From NCBI RefSeq assembly GCF_024763615.1, contig NC_077224.1, positions 44,402,712 to 44,466,711 on the forward strand: a stretch of DNA of 64,000 nt, written 5' to 3'. How positions within the stretch are numbered: the first letter of the stretch is position 1; each line of letters starts with the position of its first letter. The position numbers and the translations under genes were made by a program. The DNA comes from Phlebotomus papatasi. Its lineage: Eukaryota; Arthropoda; Insecta; Diptera; Psychodidae. Of this stretch, positions 56,551-64,000 are shown in pieces. The notes below the pieces were generated by a model that was given only the letters and a program-made list of their open reading frames with translations, made no database searches and had not been told where the DNA came from.

Positions 56551-59500
56551 TACTTTATAACTCAAAAACGTGCTTTCTTGGTTTTTTGTAAACATGATTC
56601 AATGATCCACAGATTTTTTTTTTATTTTGGAATATGTTTTTTTTTTTTTTTGAAGGTACAATGTAAACGAACACTTCGTCTAGATGAGATCTTCTGCATG
56701 GAAATCAATGGAAACGAACGAATATTGAGTACTAGTGTAGCTGCATCCTATCGTCTAAAAATTACCAGCTGCCAATTATCTCCCTAAATACTGCCAGGAC
56801 ATAGTGGCTTCTCTTCAAGAAACCTTAATACCTAGGGTAAAATTTTGAAAATGTTTCTGCAGGAAAATTCCGTTAAAGGATTCATTGACAAATTATAAGG
56901 TTGAATTGGGAATTTATTTAAAACCTTAGCTTATAACTCTCTCATGGCACTCCCGAGGGTAGCCTGCGTAAGGGGACATTACCTTCCTTAAATCCCGTGG
57001 GTTAAAATAGCTATTACTTTAGGTCGTGCAAACAGTCGAGGGTCAGTCCAACAGTGGAAGAATTTCCCAGAAAGTTCTCCCCAGAGCAAGGAAGTAATCT
57101 GAGGAGATCCGGATTGATCGAAGTGGAAAGTCGCGAACCTGTGGCTAACAAACAAGGGATCTGGTCCTTCTAAAGAGGATTGTGTGAGGGGCTAACAACC
57201 CCTTTCTGTAAAAGAAAAATTTTACGAAAACTCACAAGGAGCATCCGACAGGACGGACTTTTCGACAGCGACCTATGCTACGTTTTTGGAGCGAGCTGAT
57301 GGAGAGTCGCCAAGACTGGACGAGGTTAGTGTTAAAGGAACGTTGCAGTCACCTATGTAAGTAAACTATGCTCCTCTATACAATGGTTCGCCCAAAGACT
57401 ACACTGGAGCTTCGCCACTTCAAAAGTGCATGGAAATAGCTATTTGCACTACTTTGCCCAATAAGATCATCCTCCGAGGGACAGCTCTTCGCCGCCGTGG
57501 GAAAACTGCTGCCCCTTAGGAGAATATCTTAAAGGGAGCACTGTGAGCACCATTCCTTGCTTTCCCAGGAAAGAAGGAAAGGAAGCGAGACTTTCGGAGG
57601 AAGTTAGCCCCAAGAATGCCGTCTGAGAGTCCTCCAGATCCAGGCTGTCTAATACAGATGATTCCTGAAGATTTTGCCCTTACTGCACAGTGAGCTTATA
57701 ACCCTTAATTTCATTAATTCCTATGTTTTATGTTCCGCATTTTCTAATAATTATATAACTTGGAAATTCGTTTTTGTTCAGAATTTAATTAATCGTAGAT
57801 TACTTTTTTTCTTCCTTACTAAAATTCTTTTTAAATAAGAAAAGTAAATAAATATATCCTCTTCCGATTTTTTAAATAAATTCATTTTTTTCTGTCTTTA
57901 GAGTTTCTTGATCTAAAAACCGATTTCTGATAAAAAGTTTCTTGTTCTTAACGTTTTTGCGAATATAGAATTTTAAATTTCGAACATTAACGACATTAAC
58001 ATTTTGGAACATCCACCTTTCTAAACCCATTGAAAGACCTTCGCCAAAATAATTTTAAGTAGAAAACGAAAAACTTGACTTTTTAAAATACTTTAAATTT
58101 CCATTTTTTGAACGTGTATTAGAATTTGCGACTTATGCAATTCAATTGTGTTCTACGGTTATCTTAAACATATTGAATCCGGAAGCGTTGTGACTTGTGA
58201 AATTTTTTAACACTGTTAAGGGTTCCTTTTGTTCTCCAATAGCAACATTGCACGAAACTTAATTTTCTTCCTCTTTTTGCTCCCCATCCGGACCCATTCT
58301 TCACCACCGATTCTCACTCCTTATAACATCCCAAGTTTATGGTCTAGCAGAGTTTATACATTTTTCACCCATGGATGACTTTGTGCCTGGCATCTCACCT
58401 TTTTCTCCAGTCACCACCCCTGGGCCAATGGTTTCGATTTCAATACTGAGGAATGGTGGAGCCAAAGACAGGTGGAAAGAAGAAAAAAAAGTTTAAATAG
58501 AGGAAATTAGAGTTGGGACTTGTGTGTGTATTTCCTGTGTATCCTTCTTTTGTTGAATAGAAAGGAGAATAGACAAGACAAAAATGGAATAATACAGGAA
58601 CTTCAGCTTCGATTCTTTTGGGTATATACATACGTATCTCACCTTTCCTCAACTTCCTATTCACCACACTCTCAGACACAATTATACGGATGAGCTTGTA
58701 CTGAAGCGAGGGTAGTTTTAACACCCAAAGGCATACAAGTTATCCTCCTGACATGAAAATCCACGAAGGACACCACCCATTCAGATATCTTTCCCCTTTG
58801 GTCCTCCCTTGAAAAAAAAAACACAGAAACAGAGAGGGCTAACATAGGTAGGTTACATTTCTTTGCAAGCAATTTTTAGAACACCCATAAATCAGATGGC
58901 AATCAGTGTAAAGAATGGCTTCTTTAACTGTTTTGTGTTTTATTTCTTCCTCTATTTTATTGTCACTCTAGCTCCTCTATCTGTCCACTTCAGCTGAGAA
59001 GAAAGTCCCAAAAGAACAGAAAAAAACAGTGTCAGGGAAAATAATTACTAAACATCCTTAAGATTTCTGTTGAAATCCGTGAGTCGAATTAAAATGATTT
59101 ATATTTTTTGGCCCTATTTGGACGTTCCTGTACTTGATCATTGAGATGTTCTAAGACTCGCATTTTTCATGCCAACACACTAAAAGTCCTAACAATTTTG
59201 ATAAGAAAAGTTTTCCAGCATAGTTAATAGCCAAAATGATAAATATTTGCAAGAATGCAAGAAGGATGAGCATCCAAAGTTCATCTTTAACAACACTCCT
59301 TTCTTAGATAAATAACTAAAGTAAATGCTTATTGAAGTGATAGTTGATCTGTTTTTTGTTTTTATACTATCTTCACTTTTTTCGCTAACGTTTCAATCAT
59401 GGAATGGGATCTTCTTCAAGGTGTCATTGCGCTTGGTATAACAGCCATCAGGGACACAAAATACATTGCTTTTATTATCTTAATATTCAACACATCACTA

Positions 59501-59556
59501 TTTATCACTAACTTGAAGATCAGAATATCATCAAAGTGAAGATAGTAGAACATATA
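56551..59556. other. No gene recognised; GC-richer patch 56940-57660
   Basis: 56940-57660 is more GC-rich than its surroundings and contains a GGGG-CTAACAA-CCCC hairpin (57188-57202), which recalls the CTAACAGCC motif in the LINE 3' UTR. Frames are broken and I see no named motif; a decayed transposon is likely. The rest is AT-rich with unsupported short frames (56530-56787, 58440-58872, 59416-59637). Confidence 0.35.
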
Positions 59557-59690
59557 GGGGGATGTGCCCATGCTTGATACCATTGGAAGCTTCGTAATGA
59601 CTAAATATTTCCTATGTTTCTCAATGTGACTCCGCAATATATTTTAAAAACTGGCCCATTTCCAATAGTTTTTAAAATATGGTTGCAATG

Positions 59691-59749
<59 letters not shown>

Positions 59750-59812
59750 GAAACATAAAAAAAATTAGTTATTACGAAGCTTCCAACGGTATCAAGCATG
59801 GGCACTTTCCCC
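59557..59812. mobile_element. TA-flanked MITE containing an (AT)26 microsatellite
   Basis: The left GGGGGATGTGCCCATGCTTG and the reverse of the right, GGGGAAAGTGCCCATGCTTG, continue as inverted arms of about 75 bp (GATACC-TTGGAAGCTTCGTAAT). TA at 59555-59556 and 59813-59814. The interior also holds a 14-bp hairpin (ATATTTTAAAAACT / AGTTTTTAAAATAT). Confidence 0.85.
59697..59748. repeat. (AT)26 microsatellite
   Basis: Uninterrupted AT dinucleotides inside the MITE. Confidence 0.97.
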
Positions 59813-59885
59813 TATGAAACCGAAATTTCCTTTGTGTGTCTCCAATTGACGCACAATTGAAATCCAAAAGAAGGTAAATTCATTA

Positions 59886-60757
59886 GAGGGAACTGGGGCA
59901 GTAGTAAACTGGGGTAGTTGTAAACACAGTGATTTTTTTCATTAATTTTAAGACTCCAGAGGATAAAACCGATAAGCATTCATAGATACCATGAGGATGT
60001 ATATCCACAGATGAATTGGTCAATAAAATCCTAATACTTTAAAAATAAAAATCATTTTTCCCGAATATGTTGATATTTCGATTATTTTGGTCATTTGGAT
60101 TTCCACCTGGAAATTAAAAACTGCGCAAAATAATCGAAATATAGCAATACCAGTTCTTTCCTACATCTTTTAGGATTATATTAATGCATTTACTAGAGAA
60201 ATTAAGATTTTCATTATTTTAAAAGTATTAATAATTAGTCAGAAAACAGCATTTGGGGTAGATGTAAACAGGCAATTTCCCAGTAATTGTAGATGTCGCG
60301 AGTGTAGAATGAATGGCAAAATATTTTTCTTGGTATTGCATCTCATGGTGGGAAATTTTTCGTTGGCTGTGTTCAATAAGAAGTCATATGTTATCAAAGT
60401 ATGGGGAAAATCCATTGAAAAATGTCTTTGATTTGCATGCTTTTAGTTTTTTTAAAATAATTAAAAATGGTGCAAAGTTAATTTCAAGGGTGGAAAGAAG
60501 GGTGTTTACATCCTCCCCAGAAAGTGTTTACTTCTACCCCAGGTATTTTGTGAAAAGAAAAAAATTCAGAGTGACACAAATTTTATTTTTATGAAAAATT
60601 CAATTGTTTTCCAGCATCCGCATTACCCTCGATGAATTGCCTATACCCAAGGCTAAAACATGAGCTAAGAAATATTTTCCAAAAAATCACTGTGTGCTTG
60701 GAAAATCACCTCAAATTCGCATCTATCGAAAATGGTTACATGTGCCCCAAACTCCCC
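59886..60757. mobile_element. TA-flanked element with GGGGTAG-TGTAAAC motifs
   Basis: The left GAGGGAACTGGGGCAGTAGT and the reverse of the right, GGGGAGTTTGGGGCACATGT, partly agree; TA at 59884-59885 and 60758-60759. TGGGGTAGTTGTAAAC and relatives recur near both ends (60254, inverted near 60505 and 60525). No coding motif; the 93-aa frame at 60313-60594 is unsupported. Confidence 0.5.
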
Positions 60758-60938
60758 TACAGCTTTCGTTAATAGTAATTTAAATAGATGTATTGTATCT
60801 TGTTTCCTTAAAACGAGGTACCATGATGCAAGGCATTATATTCTCCATTTACGTTTTAAGGCACGCCTCTGGCAGGAATTAAGGCAAACGATTTAATTAA
60901 TCCTAATTTCGATCGGCTTAAATGTTTTAGCTCCTTAA

Positions 60939-61671
60939 AGGGTTACATGGACATGGGTCTCTCAGGTAAAAAAAAAATCAATTTTTTATTTATTTTTTTT
61001 ATTTTATAGTGTAACATTTGAAAAATATTTTCTGAAAATTTCAAGTCAATCGGAGTAAAACTCTCGGAGGTAGAGCAGTTTTAGTTATTCATTCCGCCCG
61101 CGCGGGCATATTGTTGTAAAGTTTAAACGCTGTTTTGCAATCCCGAAGTAAAGATTACTCAGAGTTCACTGAACCGAACTTTCCGAAATTTTGCATACTT
61201 ATTTTGAGAAGTAATATCTAAAGTTCAAACGAAGGGTTTGCACTTCCTTTAATCAGAATCATTTTTACAATACAAAATGTGTTGAAAAATAGGGTAAAAT
61301 TGATACTTTTTTACATAAACTTTTGCCAAAAATCCAAATTTTGTTTTTTTTTGTTTTTCTTCAAAAATCCTACGTTCATCCAGGGGTCCAACTAATCCTC
61401 TAACAGAGTATATTTGGTTTTTTTGATTTCAGATGAACCTACTGGGAGAAATCCTGCCTACCGCAAGGTCTGTTTTTTGAGGAATGGTTCTGAAAATCAG
61501 CTACCAACGGTCGAATTTTCAAAATTTTTCAAAAAAACATTTTTTTCTAATTTTGTTCTAAAGTTACTCTTTCATATCCCAAAAGTTGGAATTTCTAAAA
61601 AAAATTACAACACAATAAATTATTATCAGAAAAAAGGCTTATTTTTTGACTTGAGAGACCCATGTAACCCC
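60939..61671. mobile_element. TTAA-flanked element, GGGTTACATG-GGGTCTCTCA ends
   Basis: The left AGGGTTACATGGACATGGGT then CTCTCA mirrors the right TGAGAGACCCATGTAACCCC. TTAA at 60935-60938 and 61672-61675. 733 bp. TTAA duplication suggests piggyBac-type mobilisation. The interior (GTGTAACATTTGAAAAATA, TTTTCTGAAAATTTC) resembles fragments A-C at 16.0, 18.8 and 23.4 kb. No transposase motif. Confidence 0.8.
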
Positions 61672-61675
61672 TTAA

Positions 61676-64000
61676 TAACTAAGCTAAACTCAAAGAACAA
61701 GCCTTCGGTAATGGAGTAATGGAGTTTGATGTAAATGAGAAGCTAGATATAAAAACTAGAGATAATTTTGAAATAAAATCATTTCAATGTGATCTGTTAC
61801 TACGAAATCGCCACTGAAGAATTTCAGCTGCCATACTATTTCGTATCTGCTTTTATCGTAAATGTTTCAAACGTCGACCCCGGCATCAAATGCTAGTACA
61901 AAAAAATACAGATAAGGTAATGGTCGGTGAAACAAACGTTATGTTTATCTTGGCTTGATATAAAAGACTTATTGAAGGCGTTACGGTGTAAACTTGGACA
62001 GCGCGAAGACCAGTTTTTAAATTCGACAATTGACTTAAAATTCAATTAGACGTAACTTGACTGAATTAGATAGCTTGCTAAATCATTAAAATCAGACCCT
62101 ATAAATTGGGTTGTTTAATATTAAGCGGTGTCCGATTTTTCAACATTCACCTCATATTTTATACTGAACGAAAACCTTTCATCCCGTATCGGTTTAGGAA
62201 GATGTGATATTCTGAAGAGTTGCAACATTTTTACAAGATCATATATTTGGATGACACCAAAATCGGATACTGATAACTAAAACCATGGATGTCAGTCTTC
62301 ACTCAATAAAGTTCAAAACTAATCTATACAATAGGGGCATTCATAAGTTGCGAAATTTTAGAGTTATTCCAAATATTATAAAAAACGATAAAAAAAGAAT
62401 TTGTATCATGTTCGGATAATATTTGTGATTTACGAATGTCGAATAGACTTTCTAAGTTCAATCAGAGATTGGATACACTTCAGACTAAAAAATCTAAGAT
62501 TTTACAATATGTCTTGAGAGGCATGAGATTATATTTCTTATTTTAGTAGACATTATCAAGTTATACTTTTCAAAGGGGTCATTTAATTATTTCTAGGTGT
62601 AACTAATTCACAAAGTTTTCACTGAAAATTTTATACTTTTTAAAATAGTCCCTGGATCATGAAACTGGCCCTTGCATAACAAAAAGACCAAATACAAAAC
62701 TCGGAAAGAAAGATTTAATGTGTAAATTGAGTTTGTATGAAAATTTGTCATTAGTTAATTAAATTAAAATTAAAATATATAGGAGGAATTCGAAAATTAA
62801 GTTTGAGAAATTCATTAAAGTTCTCAACTTTGTGAATTTTTAATTAAAATCCTCTAATTGTTGCTCTTTGTTGGAGTACACCATCTACGTCTCAGTCCAT
62901 TTTGAGTTGTGCCGTGAAGGAATGAAAATAAAAAAAATACAATGCACTTCTGTCTCTTCTTCGTCGCGTTTTAGTAAATAAATAATCAACTACCCCTTTA
63001 TTTGGACAAAGGATGCATAAAAAGTTTTGTAGAAAAAAAATCACACAAAAATAACAATGAATTGGGAATTAAATAAATTTCTAAATTAAACTTTGTGCAC
63101 GTTTGGAGCAGAATTTGCAGTTACCTCAATTCATTCTGTATCTCCGTGACCAAGTTTCTATATGTTAAAAGTTCCCGTAGTAAAAATTGCAAGAGGGAAC
63201 ATGAAGCTTCCCCCATCTCATGATTCGTATGTGTACGTTGGAGATTCACTATCTATGGGAGAATGTTGGGGAACTCAAATAAAAGATTAAAACACTCTCA
63301 GGGCAGTCAACGAAAACTTTGAATTGATTTACACAAGAAACAAGTGCACTTAACCCCTTCGGAGGCCAGAACAAACCAAAAGCGCTTGGACAAACTCAAT
63401 TCCACCCACATCAATTCACCAAAGAGAGCCACCAAAAGAGGAGCAAAAACCACACTCCTCTTCCATAATGGAGCGCCTGTGATACTTGCTTGCAAACTCC
63501 AAAGAAAAGAAATTTCCATCCACTCGAAAGCATTTGGGTGGAAACTTTTCCCTCAAATCATCATTTAAGTGGTGGTGTGCATTTTTCAACTCAAAAGCCA
63601 GCGGGACGGGGGGAGGTAAGGTGAAAAATCAATAGCAAATCCACCATAAATCAAATTTAGATTTCCATTAGCGACGAGAATCTAATTTAGCCCCTTTGCA
63701 TTTTGGGGTGGTAAGGGAAGCAAAAGGACAAGGAGGGAAAAATCTACCTTATCACTTCAGCCCCATACAGAGTAAACCCGCTGATTGTATCTGCGGCAGT
63801 TGAGAACGCTGAATAATTATAAAATATGTCACAGTTTTAATTTATTTCAACCCCAAGCAGAACAAAGTTGATATAAATCAAATCATCCCCAATGAACTTT
63901 CTCACTTATTAGGTTAAAGGTGTGCTCCCAATGTATTTCTGTGCTATCTCGTGAATATTTGTTATTGACTTTATTTTATTGAGATGGCTGGGGGCTCTTC
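61676..64000. other. AT-rich DNA, no gene seen
   Basis: Opposed short frames at 63307-63568 are unsupported. No repeat or RNA gene noticed. Confidence 0.5.

Noticed and set aside
63307..63568. Overlapping 70- and 74-aa open frames on opposite strands
   Set aside because: No motif, no conserved context; they shadow each other and look like chance in a slightly GC-richer patch.

Overview
This is AT-rich eukaryotic DNA, most likely from an insect. The evidence is a complete CR1/L2-group LINE, a Tc1/mariner-type element with DD37E spacing, a tRNA-derived SINE, and many short inverted-repeat elements with TA, TTA/TAA, TTAA or 8-bp target duplications. A dipteran such as a sand fly or mosquito is plausible, but the sequence alone does not fix the species. 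I see no bacterial operons, no CRISPR array, no rRNA, and no host protein-coding gene I can name. The window reads as intergenic or long-intron DNA built up by successive transposon insertions.

Layout. 0-6 kb: an inverted-repeat element with GGATGGTAAA modules (1.4-2.2 kb), an RTE-like reverse-transcriptase relic on the minus strand (2.5-3.4 kb), and a TA-flanked MITE with 26-bp perfect ends (4.9-5.1 kb). 6-16 kb: a large imperfect palindrome (about 6.96-8.40 kb), a Tourist-like MITE (9.0 kb), a composite element holding two nested MITEs (12.5-13.8 kb), and a pogo/CENP-B-type transposon relic (14.4-15.9 kb). 16-24 kb: a SINE with a perfect 12-bp target duplication (18.3 kb), and diverged repeats sharing an ACGGTAAGAGATAT end (19.7-22.7 kb). 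26-28.5 kb: a MITE, two copies of a foldback family, an RT relic, and another TA MITE. 31.7-33.4 kb: an expanded AAAATCCCGAAAAGCC array, then a 5'-truncated RTE insertion with a perfect 14-bp duplication. 35.5-44 kb: nested MITEs, possible short exons of unknown origin, and a degenerate array of units of roughly 170 bp interrupted by an element with an 8-bp duplication.

The dominant feature is at 45.46-50.71 kb, a LINE with two uninterrupted ORFs. ORF1 is 325 aa (PHD-type finger, coiled coil, FP-like C-terminus). ORF2 is 957 aa (endonuclease plus reverse transcriptase with YADD). It ends in an (ATT)n tail, so it looks young and possibly still mobile. After it come a terminal-inverted-repeat element (52.8-53.8 kb), an internally deleted DD37E transposon (55.6-56.6 kb), a MITE carrying an (AT)26 microsatellite (59.6-59.8 kb), and two larger elements (59.9-61.7 kb).

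The only genes I expect to work together are LINE ORF1 and ORF2. An intact LINE supplies reverse transcriptase in trans in other systems, but I see no shared 3' end between this LINE and the SINE or RTE copies, so I do not claim it mobilised them. All homology calls are by eye; boundaries of diverged repeats are good to about 10-30 bp.
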